Notes under the pieces: generated by a model | Database searches by the model: none | The model's input: only the letters and a program-made list of their open reading frames with translations | Told to the model about the DNA's origin: nothing | Shown: positions 1 to 11,922 of the stretch, piece by piece | Numbering within the stretch: the stretch's first letter is position 1 | Layout of the letters: each line of letters starts with the position of its first letter | NCBI GenBank assembly: GCA_014773175.1 | Contig: VXCM01000744.1 | Location: 80,956 to 144,955, forward strand | DNA from: Lucifuga dentata | Taxonomy: Eukaryota > Chordata > Actinopteri > Ophidiiformes > Bythitidae | Direction: 5' to 3' | Length of the DNA: 64,000 nt | Program-made: the position numbers and the translations under genes

Positions 1-411
1 AAAACAAAAATTTATGAAATATGGGGGCAAAAATAACAACAGTCACTCCTGAAAAGATGGAACATTATGAGAGGAGAACAGCTCATTAGCTGCAACAGTT
101 TGGGCTGTTCAAAACAATGTGCCACTATGCGTGTCAAAACGACATCCTGCCGAGAGAAACAGCCAACGTTTCCCTCCTGTCTCCGTGCTGAAGTCACAAG
201 AAACAAAGCCGCAGAGACAGAATAATCTCAGGACTTCAGTATCTCTCCTCTCTGTGAAGTCTGATTTTTCTTTCTTCAAATAATGTAAACATTTTATCTA
301 TATGTGCATGGAAAATACGCTCACGTAAGAAGCTCCAACACAATATATACATTGTTTTGAATCTAACTGAAGCAACTCAGTTTATTCATAGATTCAGATT
401 TAGGTATGAAC
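1..411. other. Intergenic DNA, nothing recognised
   Basis: AT-rich unique-looking sequence. Neither strand has an ORF with recognisable protein features, and I see no repeat signature, hairpin or RNA gene. The 64-codon minus-strand ORF at 12-206 has no domain-like composition and I consider it chance. Confidence 0.6.
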
Positions 412-1010
412 AGGTAGGGACGTGTCCCTGCCAATGTCAGGCTTGCTGAATTGTCCCTACCAATATTTTTAATCAGGTAAAGTTTGTTTCACATTAGAGA
501 TTCCACAGATATCTGCTACTTAAAACCATTAAACGCCACACGCTACCACCTCTAAACAGTAATAAGTGTTGTAGAGCGTTCATCAATACATGCTGACAAG
601 CAACAATTAACACAGTTCTGCCATTTTCGTATGCATATTTAATAAGAAAGAAAAAAAAGAATCACTACAGCTTTGCAAAAGGAAGTGTCAAAAAATGCCG
701 TCTTAAAAAATAGGTGACCTAAATATGTTTTGCATGGAAATTTGTATATATTTAACATACTTTTGCATGTTGGCATAGAACCTTTTTTACTTTGACAAGG
801 ACCATTCCACTAACATACTACAAGAACCATTTTCCCAATTACATAATCCTATTGCCCAGCAAATGCATTTTTTGTTTATAAATCTGTAAAACTTTTTGCT
901 ATAAATCCACAGAACTTCTGAGCCGTTGTAACTTTGTGTATTACATTAATGTAAGTGGTTGGATGGGGAAAGGGTGCTTATAGTTGGTGGGATTGGCCTT
1001 GTAACAGCTA
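412..1010 (+). repeat. Diverged interspersed repeat, copy 1 (sister at 33522)
   Basis: This block aligns by eye, in the same order, with 33522-34085. Both begin at a near-palindrome of the form GGTAGGGAC.TGTCCCT.CC. Both then share a 'gggtaaagttt' stretch, 'tatctgctacttaaaac.attaa', 'attacagctttg', 'taggtgatct', 'tttgcat' and 'ttggcat.gaacctttt', and 'gctataaatc'. The GTCCCTACCAAT motif recurs at 451-462 and again at 1395-1406, so the element may extend to about 1410. No ORF of transposase type is visible. The class is unknown to me; a non-autonomous DNA element is the simplest guess because of the palindromic edge. Confidence 0.6.
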
Positions 1011-1114
1011 CTGTAAGCATTTTAAAAGCTATACTGAGATTCTGCAGCTCTGTCTTTCTTTCAGTCCGTTTATTTGGGCTATATGACTCCAGTTTCCTGC
1101 AGCTAATAGAATGA

Positions 1115-1154
1115 TCTTTTTTTTTTTTTTTTTTTNTTTTTTTTTTTTTTTTTA
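1115..1154. other. Poly(T) run with assembly N (1136)
   Basis: About 40 T residues interrupted by one N at 1136. This is an unresolved homopolymer, so its true length is unknown. Confidence 0.9.
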
Positions 1155-1412
1155 GTATATGATGTATGTTAGTAAATGATGTATCTTTAAACCATCATTG
1201 CACATCATACACACAGTTCATGTGCCGCTGAGTTATTACTAACTGGTAGTTGAAGTTATGATTTAAATACCATCATAGTGGAAGCTGATTATGGAGGCTT
1301 ACTTTGTCTCTCCTTCACACACCAGCTCATTATTGTATTACATGCAGAAAATACAATCATATAGCAAAGTAGAGGAAAATCAGATGACTAAAATTGTCCC
1401 TACCAATGTTAA

Positions 1413-1583
1413 AACCAAAGCCTTGATTCATCCAAAAATGAACAGACACCATTAGACCAGCTCACAACAATGCTTTCTAACCTCAGCTCGCTCATGGAGG
1501 AACATGAGAAGGAGCCCCAAGGGACGATGCTTTTCAAATACCAGTGTGATTTATGGTCCACCATAACAAATCAACAAGTTTAA
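1413..1583 (+). pseudogene. Short orphan reading frame, possible exon or transposon relic
   Basis: A 56-codon frame is open between stops at 1410 and 1581. Its middle is hydrophilic and looks more protein-like than its surroundings: a Leu/Ser/Glu-rich stretch including LSSLMEEHEKEPQG, then a segment with Trp and Cys. It starts directly after a third occurrence of the GTCCCTACCAATGT motif of the 412-1010 repeat, so it may be a relic of the parent element. I do not recognise the family. Chance is a serious alternative. Confidence 0.2.
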
Positions 1584-2454
1584 CTTTAATTGTTTTCTTT
1601 GCGATGGGAGGTGGGGTAGTTAATACAGAGCAATGATTGATGGTACAGGGCACCATGTTTGGCTCGGCACTTTGTCTTTCGCACTGCAGCTCAGGAATTG
1701 AACCAGTTGATAGAAGCAATTAATTTGAGAGAGAATTTTTTGATTTAGGAAATATACAGGTGCTAAAAATACGCTGCAAATTGTACCGGTGCTGTCTCAC
1801 CTAAGAGTACGGCTTCCACTGAAAGAGCACGAGAAATCGTTTTCAGGGGTGAGAGATAAAAGCTAATAAATAAAATAAATAAAGCTTCGAGGTCACCGTT
1901 TAACATATGTGCTCAAACTCAAATGTTTGTGTAAAACTGCAGCGGAGCGGATGACATTTCCTATGTTTTAATAAAGTGAGCTTCTGTTTAAGCTACATTA
2001 GTTTGCTAAGTAATTGAGACAACCATTTAATTAAATGCTTTGCTGATGATGCTTCTCTTGGAATAGTGGCCGTTAACCATTAATCAGTGGTGCACACCTA
2101 ATTTACAAGGACAACAGTGCAGGAATGGAGCCGGTGCAGGAGAGGAAATTGTCATGCTGTTCCATTAAATCACCATTAGTAATTAGTGAAGCTAGTGGCA
2201 CCAGTCACACTAAGAATATATTGTGATCACAACAGATCATCTACATCTACATGTGATATCACAGCTGATCAGCGCTCGGCTTAGTGATTAAAGGTCTTTC
2301 TCAGTGACAATTGCAGCCGTGTGGTTGAGATAAAGGTGTTTCAGAGAGCGACCCTGCAGCTTCTGCCAGTAACTCAGGCCGTGCCAGACCAGGTCTATTT
2401 ATTTTCTTGCATTTGTTCCAGCCTGCTGGTGAATGATGCAATAGCCTATACAAG
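1584..2454. other. Intergenic DNA, possible conserved non-coding stretch
   Basis: No gene or repeat is recognised. The part from about 2027 to 2420 is non-repetitive, lacks homopolymers and contains several TAAT/ATTA homeodomain-type cores and a GATAA. That is the texture I associate with conserved non-coding elements. Conservation cannot be judged from one sequence. Confidence 0.3.
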
Positions 2455-2579
2455 ATTTACTTCTGTTGATTATTGAATCATGGAGGAAGAGAGAAAAAAA
2501 AAGCAAAAAAAAAAAGNATTTACTTCTGTTGATTATTGAATCATGGAGGAAGAGAGAAAAAAAAAGCAAAAAAAAAAAG
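2455..2579. other. Exact 62-bp duplication around a single N (assembly artefact)
   Basis: Bases 2455-2516 and 2518-2579 are identical over 62 bp and are separated by one N at 2517. The segment ends in an A-rich tract that probably broke the assembly. It is best read as two overlapping contig ends that were not merged, not as a biological tandem repeat. Confidence 0.9.
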
Positions 2580-3283
2580 AAGCTTTGGCCAGAATGCTAT
2601 GCCTGATTTTTAATTAAGTTTGGACAAAAACTGGTCTTTCCTCAGTCGATTCATAAAAATGACCTTCGTTGTGAATTACAGTAATGAAATATGATGAGCA
2701 CAGCTTGGGAGCGTGGATTCTGTGGCATACTGAGGGGCTGGAGTAAGAATGATTATGGTTTTATAAGTGTGGCTGTGCAGAAGTTTCGGTTGTTACAATG
2801 GTTACACAGTGCAAACTGATACTGCACAGATAATAAATCAAACATAATTGATTGCAGTACTGTCTTAGAGCGTTTCTGTTAGCATCAATCACATTTACAA
2901 TGAATTACAAAGACTGCTGCACATGCTCGTGATGCTGAGCAAACGAAGATCACTACTACAAACTAACTGGATAACTGTGTGTGTGTGTGTGTATGTGTGG
3001 TGTTGGTGAACAGCACAATAAAGAATGATGGTGTACAGAGTTCAGATTAAATGAAAATCAAATGAAGAAATGAAAAGCATAATAAAAGATCAAACTCTAA
3101 ACTAACTAAACCTAAAATAAACTCAAACTGTTTCTTGGCAACACAATTCTGATGAAATGGTCTAAACAGAAACATTGAAAACCTAGTAAATAAATAAATG
3201 CAAAAAAACTACAAACGACTATAGTCTCTAAAGCCTTGTTGAATTCTCTCTAAGATTTGAAATCTGCAAAGTATTTATACGTT

Positions 3284-3287
<4 letters not shown>
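2580..3287. other. Intergenic DNA with short (GT)n
   Basis: Nothing gene-like is seen. A short GT microsatellite lies at about 2977-3000. Confidence 0.6.
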
Positions 3288-3327
<40 letters not shown>

Positions 3328-3331
3328 NNNN
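3288..3331. other. Poly(A) run ending in NNNN gap
   Basis: About 40 A residues run into four N at 3328-3331. The base composition changes abruptly to CCCACCCAG after the gap, so continuity across it is uncertain. Confidence 0.9.
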
Positions 3332-4049
3332 CCCACCCAGGTGATGCCGCTATTAATATTCATAACTTTGCTCATTACTGCTCGGTCCATGAACAGTCAA
3401 AGAAGAAGTTATGTTTGATTTATGAGAGCATAGACAGATTGTTGTCTTGTCTGATGTGTTATCATTTTCCCTGACCCATTAAGGAACTCAATTTCAAACC
3501 GATCACATTATATTGGACTATACAGCATGTGTCATATTTCCTAAATAGCAAATATTTTCAGTGACATATCTATGAGCCAGGCGTCTCTGTTTTGGTTTGA
3601 TTGCCAGTTGCAGAGCTTGCACCATTTCAAAGAGTAAATATACAATTTCTATGAAAATACTGTTCTTCATGCAAAGTTTCCCCAAAAGAGGCAGAGAGGA
3701 TTTTTTTTTCTTTCCATCAGCTAAATTTAAAAAGGCAAAAACAAAGGGAAAAGACTGCAGCGTACAATCAGAGAAGATCTGGAACATCCAAGCAGCTTGA
3801 TCCATTTCCTGACTGGCTGACTGAGAGCGTGAGGTACTGGAAGGCAACAAATCCCCAAAGTGGTTTCTGTAAGTGATGGAGGAAATTAAATGTGTCTTAT
3901 ATGGCTTCATTCACTAACTAGCTGTAAAACATTACATTTCTCTCTATATGGAACATACGATGTATGCTGGCATTTCTACCTCAGAGTAATGACCAATGTG
4001 AGCTCACTTTTAATGATGGTAGTGGAACTGAAGCACATATGTATCAGAC
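3332..4049. other. Intergenic DNA, nothing recognised
   Basis: The 130-codon minus-strand ORF at 3518-3910 and the opposing plus-strand 67-codon ORF share a Lys/Phe-rich low-complexity core caused by a T-rich tract near 3703. Neither shows a domain. I see no repeat. Confidence 0.5.
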
Positions 4050-4055
4050 ATATAT

Positions 4056-4086
<31 letters not shown>

Positions 4087-4088
4087 TA
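4050..4088. repeat. (GATA)n microsatellite
   Basis: A run of about eight TAGA/GATA units flanked by TATATA. It is a simple tetranucleotide repeat and probably length-polymorphic. Confidence 0.95.
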
Positions 4089-4395
4089 GAACCACACTGA
4101 CAAAAATATCCACACAATCTCTGCACATCAACTGAGAAAATTCTCAGAAATAATCAGGAAATAAATTATTTCAGAACGTTTTCTCCATATAAGGGCAGCT
4201 TAAAGAGTTTTTCTCTATGCAAAACAAACATATGCTGATATATATAATTTTAAATCCACAAGCACATACAATGAAACAGGTGTCCCGAATCTTTACATTT
4301 ACTTACTGTTTTCATATGAATGTTCATTAAATTATCATTTATTGTACCTCAGCTCAACAATATCCCATTTTTAAAAGTCTAAAGCATATTGTTTT

Positions 4396-4760
4396 AAAGG
4401 GCGACTCCACACATTTTACAAATCAAATTCAGAACTTCAGAGGGTGTTCTGCAAAATCATTTAACAAGGGTTGTCCCCCCCAACAAAAAAGAAAGAAAGA
4501 AAAAAAACCCAGCAAGTCAATTAATATGCATTTAGAATAATACATTTAGAATATACTCCAAAGTCTAATGGCAAGTCTAATTACAAAGACTGCTGCAAAA
4601 TCAGGGACATTTAATGACAACAAGGGTGCTGAAGATTTAAAAAAAGTAAAAAAAAAAAAAAATAAATAAAAAAAACAGGAAGTCAATTAATATGCATTTA
4701 GAATAATACATTTAGAATTCAGAGGGTGTTCTGCACAAATCAGGGACATTTTTAAGACTT
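4396..4760 (+). mobile_element. T2-like MITE fragment with internal direct repeats
   Basis: The left edge reads TTAAAGGGCGACTCCAC. It shares TTAAAGG with the family copies elsewhere in the window and with Kolobok/T2-type MITEs. Inside, a 39-bp segment is repeated exactly (4514-4552 and 4680-4718). The motif TTCAGAGGGTGTTCTGCA occurs at about 4435 and about 4717, and ATCAGGGACATTT occurs twice. No right terminal repeat is visible, so the element is truncated or rearranged. Confidence 0.45.
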
Positions 4761-6121
4761 TTTTTTTATTTTTTTATTTTTTGGTATGGTACACCCAGTG
4801 GCCAAAGAGCATTTACTGCATGTGAATATAAAGGGTGTACACAGCTAAATTACCATTTTACTCCTCACCTGATGAATCCTCCACGTGATTCACCTGCTCT
4901 GTAAATAGATGTCAGTCTTTGAACAGTTCATTGCCACAAAGACTGTGTGACTGCAGCCTCAGGAGACGATGAGGCTAAACAGGCAGTTCTGTGTGGATGA
5001 AAGCTGCTCAGTGAGAAAACTGAGGGAGTATCTTGCTGCATAATTAGGCTTATGCCAGTTTTTGTGTGGACACTACAATGTGTTGACTGAACAATAACAT
5101 ACAACAGCAAAGTCTAAATTACTAAAGACATTAAATCCATCCTCAATATGAAGAAGAACGCTATGAGAGAGGAGGTTAAGTCTGCCCACAGGGAGCTGAA
5201 CAGTAAAATACAGGAAGGACTGATAATCGTCTGCAAGAAAATAATGTGAGGAAAGCTGTTGGCTAAAGGCATGAAGCCAAATGTGGAAATGCACAAATAC
5301 AGTATGAATTATTTTTCAACAAGTTTAAATATAGCAGAGCTAATTAAAACTATTTACCTATGTTGGACTACCAAGGTCAGCAGCCGTGCAATCTATTTTT
5401 ATGTGAGCAGAACTTAAAATAAAATGAGGTTCCTGCTCCTTTTTGATACAGACAAATCCAGCAGCTGATGTATGTGTTAGCCATGTTTGAGTTCAAGTGG
5501 AAGAACAGATGGCTGGAATGATCTCGTTTGAAAATCTTTTCCCCTGACAGAAAAAAAGATAGACTATATCAAAAAAAACAAAAAAACAATTTGAAACAAG
5601 ATATTGCATTGGAATGAGGAGAAGAGAAATGTTAATGCTACAACTTTTGTGAAACTCTGCATGATGGATGTGAAAGTCTGTGTGGTAAGTTGGCCCTGGC
5701 CAATCAGTTTTCACACTTCATTTGCTAGCATATAATTAGTGGAAAAGAATTAAAACGAAACAATAAAAAGTGGAATTTTCGCAGCCAGGAAACTGCTGCG
5801 CACCAATGTTGGAGCAGCCAATAACAGGATAGAGCAGGTGTGAATTTTTTGTGATTTACAGGTCTATTAAACTGGTCTAAATTTGGATCAAAGGTATTAA
5901 GTCATACACAGTAGCTATTACTTATGTTTCAATAGTATTTTGACAGTTTCAACATTTAGCAGCTTCACTAGATATCCTGGAGGTATCTGTCCTGGAGATA
6001 TTTCTCCTGGAAATTATTCTTGGCATGTTCACGTTCCCCTCTGTCTTTTCCCATATTTCCTCTCCGTTTACACTGCCCACTCTACAATATACCCAAAAAA
6101 ACAAATATAAAAAAAAATCAG
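4761..6121. other. Intergenic DNA, nothing recognised
   Basis: AT-rich, with no persuasive ORF, repeat signature or RNA gene. The overlapping minus-strand ORFs near 5073-5296 are short and featureless. Confidence 0.5.
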
Positions 6122-6420
6122 AAATGGGGGTTGCAGACACGATGGTACCAAGAGGGGAGGGGAGGGCAGACGGACGAACGGGGAGTCTGGAGTTTGGCTT
6201 CACTTTGTCGGTTTCTCTTTCACGTTCTTGGGGCTGCCCGAGGTACCGACATGAAGTTCGGGAGGGGAGGGGGTGCACCACCGGGTGTCACCCCCTCAGA
6301 TGGTGTCCCGGTGCAGTGCGCACCCCCCACACCTCCCCTTGTGACGCCTCTGCTGGGATGGAACAATACATACAAATACCCCCCCCCACAAAAAAAAAAC
6401 AAAACAAAACAAAAAAAACA
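6122..6420. repeat. GC-rich, G/C-run-rich patch with A-rich 3' side
   Basis: An isolated GC-rich patch in an AT-rich setting. It has G-run clusters on the plus strand (AGGGGAGGGGAGGG at about 6151 and GGGAGGGGAGGGGG at about 6259), then C-runs, then an A-rich (CAAAA)n-like tract at about 6380-6420. ORFs of up to 152 codons cross it but are compositional. The segment around 6270-6350 resembles a dispersed vertebrate repeat I have seen but cannot name. The A-rich end could mark retroposition. Confidence 0.4.
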
Positions 6421-6750
6421 GGTAAGCTGAAACCAATTACCCCTCCCTCACCCATTCCCCTGTACAACAAACTCTTTTATTGATCTGGTGATAATTACCT
6501 CAGTCACATCATAAAGCACCTGAAACAGATTGGTGGCTCAAATTATTGATTACCCCTGGACTACCCTTCACCATTCATTGTATAGTCGCTATACATTACT
6601 TGATGAGATCTGCTATTCCGTGCTTTACTCTATAGCCATTTCTCTTTGGTACAGTGCAGGGATACATTGATAAACGGGTTTGGTGGTCAAACGCACACTT
6701 TCAAAGTCATCTGTCATCTTTTCTTTGTTTAGATTCTTTATTCAATGTGA
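6421..6750. other. Intergenic DNA, nothing recognised
   Basis: No gene, repeat or structured element was seen. Confidence 0.5.
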
Positions 6751-6786
6751 CCCCCCCCCCCCCNNNNNNNNNNAAAAAAAAAAAAA
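6751..6786. other. Poly(C)-N10-poly(A) assembly gap
   Basis: Thirteen C residues, ten N (6764-6773), then thirteen A residues. This is a real unresolved gap, and the sequence between the two homopolymers is unknown. Confidence 0.95.
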
Positions 6787-8689
6787 CAATGACCTTTTAT
6801 TTGGTTGTAACTCAGGGCTTGCCCTGGTAAGCACCAGCTGTGTGTGATGCTTCATTACTCACCTTCCTTTAGGCATGTCAGTGTGTGACCTCTGCCCACC
6901 GGCCACACGGACATCCGCTAGCCACATTAGACCCCGACTACAGTCACAACAATGGTCTGACCTCCAGGGAAGCCAATACTTTTTCACTGCATTGAATAAT
7001 GAGCTCAGATGTTTGGTTTTAGCTTTTAGTTGGGCTTTTAGTCTTTGATGGGGTTTTTTTTTTTTTCAAAATGCTTCATAAAAGGTTTCTGTGTTACTTT
7101 ACAAGGCGTAACTTTTGTAGATCACTTGGCAGCTTGTCATAAGTCTGCCTCAGCCTTTTTTTTTAAATTTTATTCAACAGAGAACAACAAACAGGCTCAC
7201 AGGAGACGTTCGGCTTTGTTACCGAGTTCTCAGCCTTGTGCTTGTCAGTGTATCAGAGGAACAATGACTCCTGGCATTTCGAAGGATTTCTCTTTCTTCA
7301 AAGGCAATCAAATCAGAATTTGTAACAAAAAATTGCTCCAGCTATAATGTCTATTTATGAATCTGTTTTTCATGTGCTTCCACTTTTTAAAAAAAATTTC
7401 TTACATTTTGGTTGATGTTAAATTTGCAGAATTGTTGAGTCGTGTAGCAGTAACAGAATAAATACAAATGCATACATCCAGCACCTTAATTCAAACTATT
7501 TAGATAATGTTGCATCATAAAAAGAGGTCATGAATGGAAACTAGTTTAAGAATAAACAATTCATTTGTAACACATTTCTGCTTTAAAAGAATGATCCCTA
7601 TAATTTAATCTATTTTATTTACATGAAATGCTTATGATAAGTAGCTGCCTGTTTGTGTGATGCTTTATTGTCATCTAGGCAAGAACCTCAGATCAATGAA
7701 AGAAGATTTTTTTCCACTACACAAGCAATATCCTTGATACAAAAATACATAATTGGCTGCACCAAGAGTGAATCCAACCTCTGTGGAAACAGTCATTGAT
7801 GAATGAATGGATTCCTGAATGAATGAAAGCAGGTTCCCATGTCAGACATGTATTCCTATATGATATACTGTCAACGATAACAGGATCATATCACACAACA
7901 CATAAGCAATATTGGGCAATATTTATATCGGATCAGATTCAGTCTTATGACCATTGATGAATTTGTCATCCTACATTCATCAACACTAATTCAATTTTCC
8001 CCTTTGACTCTACAGCTTCTCATATTCAATACAAGAAGTTAATATCATGAAGCAGGAATTAAAGCGACGCTGCACTGAGCGACTGATGCATCTTTCTCTT
8101 TGCACATGGGGCTGCTTGCAGGAAAAAGATGGAAAACTCACCTTATCCATCTGCAGTGAACCAAACCAGCTCTGGGCAGGTGTTCAACATGGCCAGGTGG
8201 AAAGCAGCTGACACAGACACAGCTCCCCGCACTATTTGTCACTGTAAATAAGAATTGTTTTCTCAATATTAGAACTGAACGGGAATGAACAGGGAGCCAG
8301 TCTTCCTTATTCTTTTCTAATTTAGGCAATTAAAAAGAAAGGTCGTGTGAAAACAGACGGGCTCCACTTTAACTTCTGTGCTAAGACATGGGGCTGAAAA
8401 AGACCACTTAAATACACTCATGCACATACAGGATGCATAAGAAACTAGGTTTATTTAACAGGCAGGATTGTGGACATTTCTGCAAAGGTTGAACCCTATG
8501 AGGCAGCATACTGTGCTCATACATATTTTTATATTGCTTGATTACCTGCCCAGGGACTGCAGATGGAAATTAACCAATGGTGAAATCTGGTGAAAGCACC
8601 TTATCTAATTACATTAACCAACTGAAATTAAACAACAAACTAAACTAGATCCTCTAGCTAACAAGCAGGTCAGTAAGACTTTCCACTTT
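6787..8689. other. Intergenic DNA, nothing recognised
   Basis: No supported gene. ORFs (7045-7347 plus, 8138-8329 minus) are short with no recognisable motif. No clear repeat was identified. Confidence 0.5.
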
Positions 8690-8829
8690 CCAGAATAACG
8701 TTTGTGGATTTGTGGATTAGTGGATTTGGCAAAACAGCAGTTTTGGAAAAGGGTTTTCAGCAATATAATATGTATACGGGTAGTATTTATTGAGCTCAAA
8801 CATGCAAAACCACCAGTATGGTTCTTTAA
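8690..8829 (+). mobile_element. TTAAAGGACC-family element, right-end fragment
   Basis: Only the right terminus is present. From about 8750 it matches the ends of the full copies: a TATGTATACGGGTAGTATTTA-like stretch, then GAGCTCAAACATGCAAAACC and the terminal CAGTATGGTTCTTTAA at about 8814-8829. The left part is absent or too diverged to recognise. The exact 5' edge is uncertain. Confidence 0.75.
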
Positions 8830-10114
8830 TTTTCCCATGTGCACACCCCATTCCAAAGGACTTCCGTTCTACGTGAGTCAATAACTTTTCACCCTCATAA
8901 CGGAACTGGTTCAAAATGTTTGAGAGCCACTGCTTTACAAATCTCCATTCTATGTTCAGCTCAAAAGACTAAGCAGCTCTTTTTTATTATTATTATTAAA
9001 CTGTAGACAGAATATCAAACTTTTTACAAGACAGCATCTTCCTTAATAATCTACTGCAAAGGGAACTATACTGCAGCCTATGTAAATTAAAAAAACAAAA
9101 CAAAACACATAACTATAAAACCAACTGAGAGTGTGTCTGGGAGAGGACAGGATACACTTTGCATGCTCAGGGACAGGAAAATTAAAGTAAAACAAAGTCT
9201 GCTGAAGTTAAAACAGCCCAGCGAGCCTCCCAAGAGTAGCATAGGAAGCTTGTGTAGGCAGTAAGGTGGGGAGGAACAGCAAACAGAATGCTGTCACACT
9301 TCCACTCCCTGTGGAGTCTAAAGCTAAAAGGAGGGAGATGTGGATCTGGTAACAGTACATTGCCTCTAGCTTCTCAGTTATTTTCTACCACATTGTTTGC
9401 AAAGTTCCTGCTGATGAGACTATTGTACTGTAACACGAGCTTGTTTTAATCGTGGACACCAGTTATATCTATCCAAGTAAAGATATCTTAATTTAGTGTG
9501 TAAAAACTGAGAAAGTAAAAGCTGGTCCTTTCCATTAAAACAACCGCTATAATGTTATTTAGCTGTGGGTTTTGTTTGTGTGGATGAAAAATGTGCGTAC
9601 TTTCATTCCAACATCTGATCCCATTGTACTTACAGGCGCACTAGGCAAACTGTATTTGCTCAAGGGATTGTGTTGGTAAAGGCTGTTGAGCCAACATCCA
9701 CTGTCCATGTTTGTTAAGGTTCAGTGAACCTTTGGAGGTGAATTCTGCAGAGTGTACGCAACGTGAAAGACAATTTTGTTTCAGCATGCTGATCATTTCG
9801 CCTCATAACAGCAAAGCCACATGACGGATGTGAGATCAAAGTTTTTTCCCTACTTCAAAACCCAATCAAAAGCTATATATGTATTCTAAATGGTTAAGAT
9901 CCCAGGAAAAAAAAAAAAAAAAAACTTATAAGGCTTTTGAAGCTTCTCAGTCATGCCTTTGGAGAATGTTAAATTTAGCATTTTATAGAGCATCTGAGGG
10001 CATTTATTGTGCCAGCTATGTTTTTAATGCAAGGTGCCACTTGGGTGCTTATGCAGTGAGAAGGGTATCAACATCTGCTTCTATGTATGTGTATGTGGGG
10101 GTGTTTTTGTGAGA
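8830..10114. other. Intergenic DNA, nothing recognised
   Basis: No gene or named repeat. A poly(A) run lies at about 9906-9924. Confidence 0.5.
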
Positions 10115-10138
10115 GTGTGTGTGTGTGTGTGTGTGTGT
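10115..10138. repeat. (GT)n microsatellite
   Basis: About twelve GT dinucleotides, preceded by imperfect GT-rich sequence from about 10085. Confidence 0.95.
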
Positions 10139-10449
10139 TTTGACACTAATTTCAGTAAACAAGCCACAAGTTGCAATGAGTGTGGCAATAAATGCGTCTC
10201 TTCGCTTGCCAAACTTAATTATTGCATCATCCTATGCACATCAGCAGGTTCAACAGAATCTGCTATCAGCAAAAGTCCAAGCCAGAGCCTCATGAGATGG
10301 ATAACTGTGGAGCTATTTATGTCTATTAAGAAAAAACAGATGATGAACAGATAATAATAATATCCGCCCACCAAAAATTAGTAGCTTGGCATCAGTAAAA
10401 ATTAGCTTTGTTCTACGTTGTACAGATGGAGTCATGATTTAGAGTATGA
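10139..10449. other. Intergenic DNA, nothing recognised
   Basis: The plus-strand ORF 10034-10354 runs through the GT repeat, and its Val/Cys-rich start comes from that repeat. I do not consider it a gene. Confidence 0.5.
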
Positions 10450-10976
10450 TTAAAGGACAACACCTGTGATTTTGATTGTTTAAGTCCAATAAATACAATC
10501 CACATTCAGGTTACGTTAGTGCCACACATTTACCAAAACATAAAACCGTATCTTAGTTTTCCTGTTATTTTGTCATATTTGCTAATCTTTCAAAATCAAA
10601 TTTTTAGGTGATGCACTTATCTTAAAATTCAATGTTTTGCCTGCTAAAACTCTGAATGTACAAGGCATGGTCATTTAATTTGTCAGTAAAAGCCGTCTTC
10701 TCCTGGGTCTATATTCCCTGGCGGAAACATCAGTTTTCCTCTGTGCAGCTATTGTGTTGGACTGATTAAATAAAGTTACTTCAACAAAATAAAAATTGAA
10801 TAGATGTGCTCGCTGTGAGGGATTACTTATCTCAAGCATGTTTAAAATCTCTATAAGTTGATTTTAATAGCATATTAAAATGAACTGAAACCAGTCTGGA
10901 CATAGGAAAAACATACGTGTATACAGGTTGTACATATTGGGCTTAAACATAAAAAACCACCAGTCTGGTCCTTTAA
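10450..10976 (+). mobile_element. TTAAAGGACC-family MITE, complete copy (527 bp)
   Basis: Bounded by TTAA at 10450-10453 and 10973-10976. The left end reads TTAAAGGACAACACCTGTGA and the right end CACCAGTCTGGTCCTTTAA. The termini are inverted repeats that extend inward with decay (GTTTAAGTCCAATAAATAC against GTACATATTGGGCTTAAAC). The interior has the 'cttctcctgggtctatattccctgg' block shared with the copies at 12062, 29799 and 36659. There is no transposase ORF, so it is non-autonomous. The TTAA on both sides is consistent with a target-site duplication of the Kolobok or piggyBac type. Confidence 0.85.
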
Positions 10977-11922
10977 AAGTTAAGATGGATGTACTGACAG
11001 ATATGAACTTTCACAATGATGTTGTAACAATCTACTTTCCTGATTTTAGGTCGTTTATTAGTGCAGCCTCCTGATAGCAGTTGGCCTGCATTTATAAAGC
11101 GACAGTTCCAGCAGGACAAACACATTACCAAGCCACTGACCTTTAATAGAGATTGTTAGTACAAAATATAAGAAATCTGTCTGCTCACTGGTTATGCTTG
11201 GTAAGCACCTTCCCAATGTCGCTCTCTAGTACTGTCACTGGATATCACTCACTAAAGTGTTAAAAAAACATGCTTTTTCTTTATGTTCCAGATTAAAGAC
11301 ACATGAGAACCACTCAGTCATGTGTATTGATGAATCCAAATGTGACATCAGCCTATGATTAGTCTACTTTTCCATGTAAGAAAGGCAATGCTGCAGCTGA
11401 AGAACATATTGAAAACAATAAAGCTAGTTTAGATGTTATGGGAATTTAAAAAAAATATCAATATTGGACTAGAAGTGGTTGTTTTAGAAGCTGAAGCACC
11501 CCCCCCCCCAAAAAAAAGGCATATTTTTTCCAAACCATTACCTCTGGAGTTTCAAAATTAAAATTCATGAGCATGTGGTTTGCTAAGACTTTATGTATAT
11601 GTGTTTCTGTGTTAACTGGATAGTGGCATCTGATGTCAGGACTTGCATTTACACCTTTCATTAAAAAGCATTCTCGTTATCTGGATTGTAATCAGATTTC
11701 AGTAGGTGGATCATTACGCTATTAAAGCCTGTTTCATCTTTGCTCCATGGATGAGCTTCATCTCTATTTTTAAAATAACTATTAACTGTTTCGTGTGTCA
11801 GATTTCCAAGTGCAGGTACCCATTTAAGGAAAGTCACAGCTCCAAATTCAAAATACCTTTATTAACAAGCGCAAGAAGGAAGACGAGGCGAAGTGATGTT
11901 TTCAACTTGTGTGCAGATTTTG
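10977..11922. other. Intergenic DNA, nothing recognised
   Basis: No gene or repeat recognised apart from a C9/A8 homopolymer pair at about 11501-11518, which crosses a featureless minus-strand ORF. Confidence 0.5.

Noticed and set aside
2455..2579. Biological tandem duplication at 2455 (and the similar ones at 20558, 51354 and 55185)
   Set aside because: Each is exact, of similar length and split by one N, which fits unmerged contig ends better than biology.
6025..6483. 152-codon plus-strand ORF
   Set aside because: Crosses the G/C-run patch and the A-rich tail, so composition alone explains it. An overlapping 136-codon frame is just as open.
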